This document shows, piece by piece, positions 47,701 through 55,689 of a DNA stretch of 64,000 nucleotides. Within the stretch, counting starts at the first letter, position 1. The number at the start of each line of letters is the position of its first letter. The notes below the pieces were generated by a model, which was given only the letters and a program-made list of their open reading frames with translations, was not told where the DNA came from and searched no databases. Source of the stretch: Streptomyces sp. ISL-100 (lineage in GTDB: Bacteria > Actinomycetota > Actinomycetes > Streptomycetales > Streptomycetaceae); contig NZ_JAGGOK010000003.1 in NCBI RefSeq assembly GCF_018614615.1, positions 1 through 64,000 on the forward strand, read 5' to 3'. Both the position numbers and the translations under genes were made by a program.

Positions 47701-49246
47701 CGACCTCACCGGTCCCGAGCACGTCTACGCGCTGCCCGGCGGTGGCGAGCTGACCCTGTCCGTCGGTGACCAGGTCCTCCTTCGGATCAACGACTACCGG
47801 GGGAAGAAGAGCCGAGGCGCGAGCGAAGACGTCCTGAACGGCTACCGCGGAATCGTGCGCGCCGTGGACGAGGAACGCCGGGTGCTGGTCGAGTGGCGCG
47901 AGAAGACCGCCGACGGCCACCGTGACGTTGCCGAATGGGTTGACGCCGACTACATCGCGCAGGGCGGACTCAGCCTCGGATACGCGATCACTGGCCACAA
48001 GTCGCAGGGGCTCAGCGTCCAAGAGGCCTTGGTCTACGGCCCCGGAGCCCAGGCGAACGCGCTCTACACGATGATGAGCCGCGACAAGAAGGAGTCCCAC
48101 CTCTTCCTGCCGCTCTCGGTCTACGAGACCGACGCCGACCGCGCCCGCAGCGGCGACGCAGTCACCGAGCAGGAGCAGCTTGACCGTGCTGTCGCGGGCC
48201 TCATCCGCGAGATCGAGAACGGCACCGAGGAGCGCATGATCCTCACCGAACTCCCGAAGAACGCGGTCCCCGCCCACGTCCGCCAGGCCGTAGAGGATCT
48301 GCCGATCCCGCGCGGCCCTGGTGCGGGAGAACTGCATGATGCGGACGCCCCCGGAGAAGCCGCAGAGCCCGAGGCCCGATCTACTCCCGCCACGGCCGGG
48401 CGCCACGAGGAGCTGACCACTCCTCCTGAAGCCGCGCCGACGGCTGAGCGTCCGTACGCCCACCTCAGTAATTCAGCCCTGCGCGACGCCGCGCGCAAGG
48501 CGGTCACGGCAGCGCGCGCCACCGGCACGGCGGCCGAGAAGGCGGAGGCCGCCGCCGATCGTGCCGAACGGGAGGCTGCTGCCGGATCAGGCCCCAACTC
48601 GCTCGCGCTCCAACGCCGTCATCAGGACGTTGCCGAACGGGCCGTGGCCATTCGCGAAGTCCGAGCGCTGGACGGCACGATCGCTGAACGCACCGCCCGA
48701 CTGAACGGCACGCAGGCCGGTATCGAAGATCTCGAACAGCAGCTGGCCGCGACGGGCCGTTTCGGGCGCTCGGCGCTCCGCGGCGACGAGCGTGCTGCGG
48801 TTGAGGCGGACCGCAAGGCACTACTTCGTACCCGTGAGGAGACCGGACAGGAGCTGGAGCAGATGAATACGCGGCTCCAGGAAGTTGCCGGGCAGGCCGG
48901 ACCCGTCAGTGAACACGAAGCTGTGCTTACGGAAGCGGGCATGCCTCAACAGGAGAAGGCCGCGCTGCTTCGGCGGGCCAAGGCCAAGGACAACGAGGCA
49001 GCCAGGCAGCTTCGGGCCGAGGCCATCAAGGCTCGCAGCACTGCTCGCGGCGCGGACCATCGAGTGTCCGGCCTTCAGAAGGAGGCGAGCCTGCGAGCCC
49101 AGCGCGGGGGTCAGCACGTCGAAGCCGATGAGTCCGTAGCACCGTCATCTCCGACCCCCGAGTCCTCGTACGCCAACCGAACCGCGATGGACTACACACA
49201 GCCCGGCCCACCGCCGGACAGCGCTCAGGACGCACCGCCCGTGTAG
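44786..49246 (+). CDS. MobF-family conjugative relaxase/helicase (TraA/TrwC type)
   Basis: A 1486-residue transfer initiator. The relaxase part has the three-His metal motif GDPHFHLHFTLANM at about 442-455. The N-terminal 330 residues hold repeated helical modules (VASLLANREAKRAFFR; PASLLDSKRKQDAFRR) seen in Streptomyces TraA-like relaxases. Helicase motifs follow: Walker A GIAGSGKTT (about 752), Walker B VLVVDEAAMCDD (about 822), GDPKQLHSPG, and ITGHKSQGLSVQEALVYG. The last 350 residues are coiled-coil and charged. The GTG at 44786 was used; a GTG at 44807 or ATG at 44813 is equally possible. It nicks oriT and unwinds the transferred strand (family knowledge). Confidence 0.93.
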   Translation: MSGPMGWVTMIGPSDEQVEYRLTGGHGCGKSVAVDAAPLVAAIEAKAEAAGAPVASLLANREAKRAFFRARGLLRSKGTARFTGFDAVEVAAAAGLDARDLYGEQALPPRPADGQVDYHLDASERPLVWIGNGLTEFDITPGSVLAPEQFPAARRLMHGEDPRAGQTLVEPKLAIAPAAKLPAAPLARAIRRAAAERSVNPASLLDSKRKQDAFRRMESQLKRFGESHRVPVSTVLKLADAVGIDAVDLYGEDVVEKAVAAEAGGHLDARALLRAVEVRATETGQQPADLFDAASMKRRYVQTEGEGARRLRDLPMDVREAVAMAKAAGLAPEDVWDAEEIKAALLEGRVQVGNFGADVTLDLAKSQSAFLAYAPEEIAAQVEGIYTAAGRESIGALERWTAYAMRGHHGDGDEAETVTTSGFSGWMMVHRAARPVDGAPYGDPHFHLHFTLANMVKGNDGKWSTMASGGRDLHRHTRATQSLMNARIRRELTDTFGISFRREERTGAWEIAAIPESTIKLFSKRDSQVRDLLTKLGIDYDSATTRERTAASTASKAAKNGEAAGVEDDVLRAYWQAEGRAAGDDPDAIAASAMEQDRADQNPSLDELCAQVFDPKTGLTSHSKEFTHAAAIAAVLDALPYGVADAAEAEQLTASVLRHVGYAVQLNPKGAQHFTHADRYTTADVVAAEALIVSEATNRLGTQAAVVSNDTVDMTLSTVEAQHGGTFAFSDEQRAVLERLLTAGHGIDAVVGIAGSGKTTIMDTARQAWEAHGLVIAGASTAAVAAANLRAEAGIESRTLASWLTGIRAGGPGLTGVDVLVVDEAAMCDDRDIAELLTHAAETGTKVVGIGDPKQLHSPGIGGSFAAVHHIVGGLSLNENFRQKDMVERRALELWRDDNRVEALRTFAGTGRVHALADRDATLAAMLTIWADKRAAHTDDHTAVQQLLMLAATNEIVEELNVGARALRKENGDLTGPEHVYALPGGGELTLSVGDQVLLRINDYRGKKSRGASEDVLNGYRGIVRAVDEERRVLVEWREKTADGHRDVAEWVDADYIAQGGLSLGYAITGHKSQGLSVQEALVYGPGAQANALYTMMSRDKKESHLFLPLSVYETDADRARSGDAVTEQEQLDRAVAGLIREIENGTEERMILTELPKNAVPAHVRQAVEDLPIPRGPGAGELHDADAPGEAAEPEARSTPATAGRHEELTTPPEAAPTAERPYAHLSNSALRDAARKAVTAARATGTAAEKAEAAADRAEREAAAGSGPNSLALQRRHQDVAERAVAIREVRALDGTIAERTARLNGTQAGIEDLEQQLAATGRFGRSALRGDERAAVEADRKALLRTREETGQELEQMNTRLQEVAGQAGPVSEHEAVLTEAGMPQQEKAALLRRAKAKDNEAARQLRAEAIKARSTARGADHRVSGLQKEASLRAQRGGQHVEADESVAPSSPTPESSYANRTAMDYTQPGPPPDSAQDAPPV

Positions 49247-49674
49247 AAGGTGCCTGAAACTGCCTCGGTCGGCGGAGCGAAGGCCGCGTTGTCAGGCATC
49301 CGGACGCGGAACACGTCGGGGATGGTGCCCATGAGCCAGAGCCGGCGTGTCACGTGCACAGTGCCTGTCGGATCGTCCAGCAGGACGTAGCGGTTTTCCC
49401 CGCCCCCTGCGTAGCCGATCTCCGGCGGGAACCCCTGCTCCTCGGTCCAGGACAGGTAATGGACGCCGTCGATCCGAAGGGCACGACGGCCGTCCGGGTC
49501 TTGGTCGCCGAGCATCGCGTACCCCAGGCACATCAGCCAGAAGTCACACGAGCTGCACACCCGATATGCAGCCATCCGCGCGCCGACACCTCGGATCTCC
49601 CGGTCTGTCCCCTTGTTCGGGCACAACTTGCACTGAAACAACTGGTACACCTCGGGTGTACGGGCCCGCCTCAT
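49225..49674 (-). CDS. Zinc-finger hypothetical protein
   Basis: A 149-residue protein. The N-terminus has CKLCPNKG and, 20 residues on, CSSCDFWLMC: four to five cysteines that could form a zinc finger. The rest is beta-rich (LRIDGVHYLSWTEEQGFPPE; TVHVTRRLWLMGTIPDVF). The ATG at 49674 overlaps the previous gene by four bases. Its 3' end overlaps the relaxase 3' end by 22 bases in convergent orientation. No family recognised; it is the last gene of the lanthipeptide-side minus strand. Confidence 0.72.
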   Translation of the reverse strand: MRRARTPEVYQLFQCKLCPNKGTDREIRGVGARMAAYRVCSSCDFWLMCLGYAMLGDQDPDGRRALRIDGVHYLSWTEEQGFPPEIGYAGGGENRYVLLDDPTGTVHVTRRLWLMGTIPDVFRVRMPDNAAFAPPTEAVSGTFYTGGAS

Positions 49675-49988
49675 GCGCCGGAGGCGGCGGGCCTGCGCCG
49701 GACATGCTTGCACCGGACACCGCGCTCGATGTCCTGGAGCGAGGGTTTACGGGACGCCCCGCAGTCGGTGCACTCGCTCGGCCAAGGCATCGATCGGGCA
49801 CCGGGGTAAGGCCCCTTCGGCTCGTAGCCGGCCGCACGCATCACCTCCGTGGCCTCCCGCTCATCGGCGGTTACCTGGGTGGTGGGCGGAGGCCCAGAGA
49901 CGGGCGGCGGGAGCTCGAAGCTCTGTGGGTGTCCCCCGAACAGCAATCCGAGGCTCACCCATTGCTTGTGCCGCGATGGAACGGTCAT
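49671..49988 (-). CDS. Hypothetical protein with a CxxC pair
   Basis: A 105-residue protein (MTVPSRHKQWVSLGLLFGGH). It contains EREATEVMRAAGYEPKGPYPG, WPSECTDCGASRKPSLQDIERG and a third Cys in VRCKHV. It is coupled to the gene at 49674. Similar small proteins accompany the zinc-finger type in Streptomyces; function unknown. Confidence 0.68.
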   Translation of the reverse strand: MTVPSRHKQWVSLGLLFGGHPQSFELPPPVSGPPPTTQVTADEREATEVMRAAGYEPKGPYPGARSMPWPSECTDCGASRKPSLQDIERGVRCKHVRRRPAASGA

Positions 49989-50075
49989 GGCAAGTCCTAT
50001 CTCGCACGACTATGGGTCGCTTCGCCTGGGCCTCCAGCTAGTGGCCCCCTGCGGTTCACACGGCTCGCGGCCGAC

Positions 50076-51065
50076 CTATGTCCCGCTTTCCTGGTGCAGG
50101 ATTGCCGCCCTCGCTGCCCAGGCCAAGACGCTCTGTCCCCGCATGGACAGCCCAAGCCGGTTCCAGTGAAAGATCACGTGATAGCTGAGCACCTGCCTCA
50201 GCCCCCGGTCGAGCGTCCCGTCCTGTACGGCACGGCGGAGTTCCTGCCCCGTGCTGCGGAAGGCGGCGGCCCACTCGGCGACGGGTTCCAACAGCCCGCC
50301 GGGGCGCAGCAGGACATCACTGTCGGCGAAGAGCAGCGGCCGGATCTCCTGCGCGCGGGCGTCGAGCCGGTCTGCCGGGACGTCGCTGACGGCCGATCGG
50401 TGCTCTTCCGTGATGACGCGGTGCCACACGTCCCCTTGCTCGTACCACTCCAGGCCCGCGGCGCGCATCATGATCGTGCAGAGGAGAACGGACAGCTCCC
50501 GCGGTCCCACGGCTAGGTCCCCGCGCTGCCTTAGTTGCTGCGCCTCTCGGCTGTCGGTGACGAACAGCGCGTGCGCGGCCGTCATGCTGACCGTGCCCCC
50601 GAACGCTGCGGTCTCCGGCTCGTAGATCCCCGGCCACCACCGTTGCAGATGCCCGTCGGAGACGAGACGGTCGAAGCCGTCGCCGAGGGTCAGTTTGGTT
50701 CCGGCCTCGGGCTGTAGACGAAGGCGCAGGCGCCAGCACGGGTGCTTGCGGGTGTACCACCAGCCGCCCATGAGCCCCGCAGCCTCTGCCTCCCGAAGCA
50801 CGGGGAGCACGTGCGTGGTGAAGGTGGTGTCGGCGTTCGTCCAGTCGGTGAAGTGGAGGTACACCTGCCACCAGTCGGTGGCGGCGGCGTGGCGGGCCAG
50901 GGCCTCCCGGCCGGCTTGGTCGTAGACCGCCACGGCGTCGGACAGGATCGTCGGTTCCATCGCGTACTGGGCTGCGACCTCGGGGATCGGCAGGCCGGTG
51001 AGGGCAGCGGAGACCGCGCGCTGGATCGAGGTCGGCTCCGTCAAGATCAGTTGATCAAGAGACAT
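50076..51065 (-). CDS. Thiopeptide-type/SpaB-C elimination-domain protein
   Basis: A 329-residue protein of the thiopeptide-type bacteriocin biosynthesis family. Seen are WWQVYLHFTDWTNADTTFTTHVL, then GGWWYTRKHPCWRLRLRL, and RWWPGIYEPETAAFGG: the family marks of the LanB C-terminal elimination domain. The N-terminal 70 residues (MSLDQLILTEPTSIQRAVSA) form an extra helical part. In class I lanthipeptide synthesis this domain removes glutamate from glutamylated Ser/Thr to give dehydroamino acids. The start overlaps the lanC end by 19 bases. It is the last biosynthetic gene of the operon. Confidence 0.88.
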   Translation of the reverse strand: MSLDQLILTEPTSIQRAVSAALTGLPIPEVAAQYAMEPTILSDAVAVYDQAGREALARHAAATDWWQVYLHFTDWTNADTTFTTHVLPVLREAEAAGLMGGWWYTRKHPCWRLRLRLQPEAGTKLTLGDGFDRLVSDGHLQRWWPGIYEPETAAFGGTVSMTAAHALFVTDSREAQQLRQRGDLAVGPRELSVLLCTIMMRAAGLEWYEQGDVWHRVITEEHRSAVSDVPADRLDARAQEIRPLLFADSDVLLRPGGLLEPVAEWAAAFRSTGQELRRAVQDGTLDRGLRQVLSYHVIFHWNRLGLSMRGQSVLAWAARAAILHQESGT

Positions 51066-52276
51066 GCGTCCCATCCGGAGATCGGGGCCTGCTGTGAGGC
51101 GTAGGTGGTGAGGGCGAGCGCGGTACCGGCGTCGCCGTTGATCAGGCCGGACTCGGGAAGGTCCGGCTGGGCGTTCGCTGCGAGGGTGTCGCCGAGGCGC
51201 TTCGGGAGGGCCTGAAGGCGGGGGTCGCGGGCATCGGCAGCGGCGCGGGTTGTGGTCTGGTAGATGCCTGCCCAACCGTGGCACAGACCCGAGTCGGTGA
51301 CGTGGGCGAGCTGTTCGGGGTCGGTCAGGGCGCGGTACAGGGCGTCCTCGTAGAACGCCTGGACGTCGGGGGCACGCAAGGCGAGCCCGGCGAGTTGCCC
51401 GGCCCGTGCGATGCCCGTGGTTCCGTAGCACCAGCTCGGCCGGGTGGGAGCGTCGTGGTGCGGGCGCCCGAGGTCGAGATCGCGGCGCGAGATGTGCTCG
51501 GGCCACCAGGGACCGGAGGGACTGAGCTGGCACCAGGCGTCGAGGTGTTCGCAGATGCTCCAGATGGCTTCGCGGTGGCCGCTGACGGCGATGCCGCGGC
51601 GCATGGCCTGGGCCAGCAGGAGGAGTGGACCGGTGATGCCGTGGGCTGCACCGAAGTTGCCGTGGCCGCCCGGGAAGTGGGGGGACTCGCCACGGGCCGG
51701 GTCGTGGCGGACCCACCAGCCCGGCAGGCCGCGGCCGTCGGGGACAAGGGGGCGGGTCAAAGCAACGAGGTACTTCAGGACCCGTTCCAGGGGGAGCCCT
51801 TCGGGGTCGGTCCGCAGGAGGTACGCCCCGATGCCGGTGAGGCCGTAGAACAGGTCGTACTCGGCGAACGTGGGCAGGTCGCCCTTGCGGATGCGGGTGA
51901 GAGCGGCGTCCACGCGGCGGTGGGTCAGGTCGGTGATGTGCTGGTGCAGGGTCCGGCGCGCCGGTTCGTACAGGTGCTGGAAGGACGGCGGGACGGTGGT
52001 GAGGACGAAGCCGATGGCCGGGGCGCCGAGGAACAGTCCGGCGGTGTCGGCCGCGCTGATGTGCCCGGCTGCTGCGGCGGTGATCCATCGGTGGGCGGGG
52101 CGCCAGGAGCCGCCGTGACGGCTGGCCATCTCGATGTGCAGCAGGCTGATTCCGGCGGCGCCGTCGGCGAGGGACTGCACCGCCCAAGGCTTGTCCGGGG
52201 GCGGCGGAGCGGGTTGTGCGAGGTGGGCGGTGTACTGCTCCAGGATCGTCGCGGTGGTGGCGGCCGGCGCGGTCAT
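51047..52276 (-). CDS. lanC: Lanthionine synthetase C family cyclase
   Basis: A 409-residue zinc enzyme that adds Cys thiols to dehydroalanine/dehydrobutyrine to form (methyl)lanthionine rings. The zinc ligands are visible as SWCYGTTG (about 280) and LCHGWAGIY (about 331). The repeated alpha-barrel motifs GLTGIGAYLL, GHGNFGAAHGITGPLLLL and GDAGTALAL are present. The four-base overlap with lanB points to coupled translation. Gene symbol given by family, not by cluster name. Confidence 0.94.
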   Translation of the reverse strand: MTAPAATTATILEQYTAHLAQPAPPPPDKPWAVQSLADGAAGISLLHIEMASRHGGSWRPAHRWITAAAAGHISAADTAGLFLGAPAIGFVLTTVPPSFQHLYEPARRTLHQHITDLTHRRVDAALTRIRKGDLPTFAEYDLFYGLTGIGAYLLRTDPEGLPLERVLKYLVALTRPLVPDGRGLPGWWVRHDPARGESPHFPGGHGNFGAAHGITGPLLLLAQAMRRGIAVSGHREAIWSICEHLDAWCQLSPSGPWWPEHISRRDLDLGRPHHDAPTRPSWCYGTTGIARAGQLAGLALRAPDVQAFYEDALYRALTDPEQLAHVTDSGLCHGWAGIYQTTTRAAADARDPRLQALPKRLGDTLAANAQPDLPESGLINGDAGTALALTTYASQQAPISGWDACLLIN

Positions 52277-55200
52277 CGGGCGGCCATCCTGTGCTGGAGG
52301 GCCGCGGTTCGTACGAGCCGGATCGTGGTCTCCTCGGCGCGCGGGTCGACGCCCAGGGCCCGGACGTGGTGCTGGTGCAGGAGAGACCGGGCGACACCGA
52401 GGGGATCACGCTGGCCGGTCAAGGCGTTCCGGTAGGTGTCCACGGCGGCGGCGCGGGCCCGCCATGCTTCGGCGACCGCAGGGCCGCCGGGGAGGGCCGC
52501 GAGCGCGGAGGCGCCGTTCGGCGCGGCGAGTTCGAGCACCTGGGTACGCAGGGCCCGGTTCAGTCGTCCCGTGCTCTGGGGGAGTTTGCGCACCAACCAC
52601 TCCTCGGCCGCCGCGTCGTTCGGCGCCAGGGGGGTGACGAGGTGCAGGGCGCTGGCCGCGGCGATGGCCTGCGGGGCGAAGGCGTCAGTGCGCTCGGTGA
52701 GCTGGATCTGCGCGAGGGCGGCGGCGGAGTCTGCGGCGAACACCTGGTGCGCGGCGTCCATGGCTGTCTCGCTGCCGAAGCGCCCGGTCTGCGGCTGGTA
52801 GGGAGCCAGGACGAGCCCGGCCGCCAGACCGGTCCCGTGCAGGCTGTCCGCCCAGGTACGAACGTGTTGGGCGGCGGCCCCGTATGCGTCCGGCGGCAGG
52901 TGCAGCGTGAGGTCGAGGTGCTGGTCGGCGTCCGGGCGGGCCATCTCCCGGCGCCGGGTGAACCACCAGACCGGCGGGCTGTCGCCGAACGCGGCGAGGA
53001 GGCTGGGCAGGTGGCGGCTCAGGATCTCGTCGTAGCGGCGCGGGTGGGCGTGGAGCTGCGCGAGCAGGACGTCACCGGCGCCCGGAAGGTGCCGCCCGGG
53101 GGTGGGCGGGGCGGCGGGGCGCGGCCGTGGCACATCGGCGGTGTCCAGCTGCAACCGGCCCAGGGAGAGCCAGATCTCGTGTGCCCGTCCGATCCAGCCG
53201 TGGGCGTCTGCGTCCGGGACTTCGCGCAGCTCAAGACGCCGGGCGTTGTCGAGGTGGGCGCGTAGGGCCCGGCGGTGGACCGGATGGGACAGGTCGAGGG
53301 GGAGGCGCTGGTCGTACTCGATGATGGCGACCTGCATGGGGGCCCGCAGCCGGTCCCGCCAGGCGGTGAAGGCGCTCTCCCACTCCTCGGTCGAGGCTTT
53401 GCGGCCGGGCAGGTCGGCGGCCATCAGCAACCATCGGGCCTGCGTGAGGATGGTGCGGCGGTAGCGCACGCGCGGGAGGAACGGGAGCCGAGCGCCGGCG
53501 CCGAAGTCGAACGGCTTGTAGGCGGCGTACCGCCCGTTGGCCACTTCGGCGAGGAACCGGGCCAGTGGTGGTGTCTGTGTCCCGCCTTCCAGGGCGTGCA
53601 GAACCCGCACGTCGATGCGCCGGCCGGTGGAGAGCTGCACGAGGTGGAAGCTGCGCGGGTCCGCGGTGACGGCGATGTCAGCGAGAGGGATCGTCGTCTC
53701 GTCCGTCTCCTGGTGGCCGGACAGCTCGATGACGTGCGGCAGCAGCCGCGGCGTACGGGTGACGTTCTCGTTGCGGTGGCGGCGCGGCGGGAACACGAGC
53801 TGCGCCGTGAGGGCGTCCGGCGCCCCGTGGTACGTGGCGGCGAGCGCGTCCTGATGCTCGGGCGGCAGGACGTGGGCGAACCGGCCGGCCATGCTGCTGC
53901 CGGGGCGGGGGACTGCGGTGAGGAGGACATCGAAGGTGCCGCTGGACAGTGCCCGGGTGCTGGGTGAGTGGACTTCGAAGGCGGCCTCCACCCGGGGTAC
54001 GAACAGCCGCTCGTCCTCTCCGGCGGCCTTCTCCAAGGCGTCGACCATGTCGTCCGTCAGCCGCAGTTCATCGCGGCCGTCCAGGAGGACTTGCTGCATC
54101 AGCGCGAGCAGCAGTTCATCGCGGTCGGTGCGCACCTTCAGGGCGGCGCCACGTTCGGAGCCGACGTATCCGGCGGGCAGGCCAAGGCCGCTGTCGGCGA
54201 CCAGGTCCATCACCGGCACCAGGGCCCCGACGCCGTACCGGGCCCGGAAGCGGCGGTGGTAGTCGCGCCAGTGCTGGTAGCCGTAGGGCTGCGGGGTGGT
54301 CCGGTAGAGGGCCGACACGGCTGCTTGCACTTCCGCGATCACGGACTGCGGGAGCTGGGTCTCGCAGTCGAGGGCGGTGTCAATGAGCAGTGGGGTCGGG
54401 GTGACGGTGGTGAGGGCGCGCATCCGCGCGGCGACGGCGCTCACGCTGGTGTCGGAAAGCGTCGGCTGGTGGGCAGACACGTCGTCGCGCAGCGCGTACA
54501 GCGCGTGGACCAGGTCCCGCACCTCGGGGACGTCGTCCGCCTGGTGCCGGTCCAGTTCGCGGCACAGGTGCTGAAAGCCGTCCACGGTGGTCATGGGCGC
54601 CCAGAGGCTGGTGATGAGGAACTGCTGCTCGACCAGGCTGGTGAGAAGGGCGTCGATCTTCTCCGGTGTGGCCTGCGGGAAGCGGTCGCGCAGGTGGCCG
54701 TGGAGGTCGCCGTAAGGGATGGGGGTGCGGGCCGCGTCCATGGCGGCGGCCACCGGCCGGGCGTTGCGGACGGATATCTCGACCGGGGCCAAGAGGACGG
54801 CGTGACCGTCGGAGGGCGGGCCCGGCGCCACGAGCCGGTCACCGCGGGCGCGGGCGGCGTTGTTGGCGACGAGAGGTAACCGCTTCAGCAACGCGGGGGT
54901 GCGCTGGAGCCGGAGAACCATGTCGGTGACCCATTCGGCGTCCGGCCGGATCATCGCGCGGTGCTTGTCGCGCCACCGCGCACTCGCCCGGGGCCCGACG
55001 GACACCGGGGCGATGCCGGCGAACAGGCCGAGCGGGGTCGGCCGGTGCTGCCACCGCAGGAGATAGGAAACCGTCGACAGCGCGGTGCGGCGGACGTGAC
55101 GGGGCTCAGTCTGCCGGCCCCGGACGACGGCCTCGATGGCGTCGGACAGGACGGGGGTGGCCAGCTCCAGCGCGCTGCGGAAGTCCTCGCGCTGCCAGAT

Positions 55201-55338
55201 GCGGTTCAGCCATCCGCGGGTGACGGCCACGTTGTCCAGGTCGAGGGTACGGGGGATGTCTGCCGGCCCGGGGCTGGTGGTGGCGCGCAACATCGCAACG
55301 CCTTGCCACTGGTATCCGGCGGCTGCTCGGGAAGCCAT
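52273..55338 (-). CDS. lanB: Lantibiotic dehydratase LanB (class I, tRNA-Glu dependent)
   Basis: A 1021-residue enzyme that dehydrates Ser/Thr of the precursor through glutamylation and elimination. The glutamylation domain covers about 30-680: SYLLRWQHRPTPLGLFAGIAPV near the start and RTPRLLPHVIELSGHQ, then RVRYRRTILTQARWLL further on. The C-terminal elimination domain starts near 745 (LPGAGDVLLAQLHAHP; VWWFTRRREMARPDADQHLD; YQPQTGRFGSETAMDAAHQVF). ATG at 55338 with GGAAGGG upstream. Full length, no lesion. Confidence 0.95.
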   Translation of the reverse strand: MASRAAAGYQWQGVAMLRATTSPGPADIPRTLDLDNVAVTRGWLNRIWQREDFRSALELATPVLSDAIEAVVRGRQTEPRHVRRTALSTVSYLLRWQHRPTPLGLFAGIAPVSVGPRASARWRDKHRAMIRPDAEWVTDMVLRLQRTPALLKRLPLVANNAARARGDRLVAPGPPSDGHAVLLAPVEISVRNARPVAAAMDAARTPIPYGDLHGHLRDRFPQATPEKIDALLTSLVEQQFLITSLWAPMTTVDGFQHLCRELDRHQADDVPEVRDLVHALYALRDDVSAHQPTLSDTSVSAVAARMRALTTVTPTPLLIDTALDCETQLPQSVIAEVQAAVSALYRTTPQPYGYQHWRDYHRRFRARYGVGALVPVMDLVADSGLGLPAGYVGSERGAALKVRTDRDELLLALMQQVLLDGRDELRLTDDMVDALEKAAGEDERLFVPRVEAAFEVHSPSTRALSSGTFDVLLTAVPRPGSSMAGRFAHVLPPEHQDALAATYHGAPDALTAQLVFPPRRHRNENVTRTPRLLPHVIELSGHQETDETTIPLADIAVTADPRSFHLVQLSTGRRIDVRVLHALEGGTQTPPLARFLAEVANGRYAAYKPFDFGAGARLPFLPRVRYRRTILTQARWLLMAADLPGRKASTEEWESAFTAWRDRLRAPMQVAIIEYDQRLPLDLSHPVHRRALRAHLDNARRLELREVPDADAHGWIGRAHEIWLSLGRLQLDTADVPRPRPAAPPTPGRHLPGAGDVLLAQLHAHPRRYDEILSRHLPSLLAAFGDSPPVWWFTRRREMARPDADQHLDLTLHLPPDAYGAAAQHVRTWADSLHGTGLAAGLVLAPYQPQTGRFGSETAMDAAHQVFAADSAAALAQIQLTERTDAFAPQAIAAASALHLVTPLAPNDAAAEEWLVRKLPQSTGRLNRALRTQVLELAAPNGASALAALPGGPAVAEAWRARAAAVDTYRNALTGQRDPLGVARSLLHQHHVRALGVDPRAEETTIRLVRTAALQHRMAAR

Positions 55339-55377
55339 GAGGCCCTTCCATGAGGCGGCGCGGGGAGGGGAGAGGGG

Positions 55378-55415
55378 CCTGTGGGCCGGGCGAAGCGCTT
55401 CGCCCGGCCCACAGG
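55378..55415 (-). terminator. Attenuator-like hairpin between precursor and lanB
   Basis: A perfect 38-base palindrome with 19-base arms (55378-55396, 55397-55415), 17 bases after the precursor stop and about 40 before lanB. There is no T run, so readthrough is likely. Such hairpins commonly keep precursor mRNA in excess over the enzyme mRNA; that function is inferred here. Confidence 0.7.
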
Positions 55416-55432
55416 TGAGGGGGCGGCCTGGA

Positions 55433-55639
55433 TCAGGCCGGGTCCTCCGTGAAGGAACCGCAGGCGGAGGCACCGGTCGCGCAGGTGGTGCCGCAGCCGT
55501 CGCCCGTGGAGCACATGAGATGGCCGTACGAGTGCTCGGCGACGACGACCTTCACGTCCAGGGGCGCGAAGTCGTCGTCGTCCAGGCCCGCCAGCGGGGC
55601 GGGCGCGACCGGGGGCGGGGCGAGAGTGGCGCTCGTCAT
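55433..55639 (-). CDS. lanA: FxLD-type lanthipeptide precursor
   Basis: A 68-residue precursor peptide. The leader (about 1-42) has an acidic run then DDDFAPLDVKVVV, a Phe-x-x-Leu-Asp variant of the FxLD motif. The core region (about 43-68) starts at MCSTGDGCGTTCATGAS and ends ACGSFTEDPA: four Cys (43, 49, 53, 60) and eight Ser/Thr, enough for up to four rings. D47-G48 is an Asp-Gly pair, the favoured site for succinimide/isoaspartate formation by the nearby methyltransferase. GAGGAAGG precedes the ATG. The cleavage site and ring pattern are not known. Confidence 0.9.
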   Translation of the reverse strand: MTSATLAPPPVAPAPLAGLDDDDFAPLDVKVVVAEHSYGHLMCSTGDGCGTTCATGASACGSFTEDPA

Positions 55640-55689
55640 GATGTGCCTTCCTCTTGTTGGGGTGGTGCGGGACGACCTGGCTCCCGGTG

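Noticed and set aside
45725..48463. 912-codon minus-strand ORF inside the relaxase gene
   Set aside because: High-GC shadow frame: no start signal and no recognisable domain, opposite a gene with full helicase motifs. The same applies to long minus-strand frames at 7152-9158, 13699-16137 and 15971-17881.
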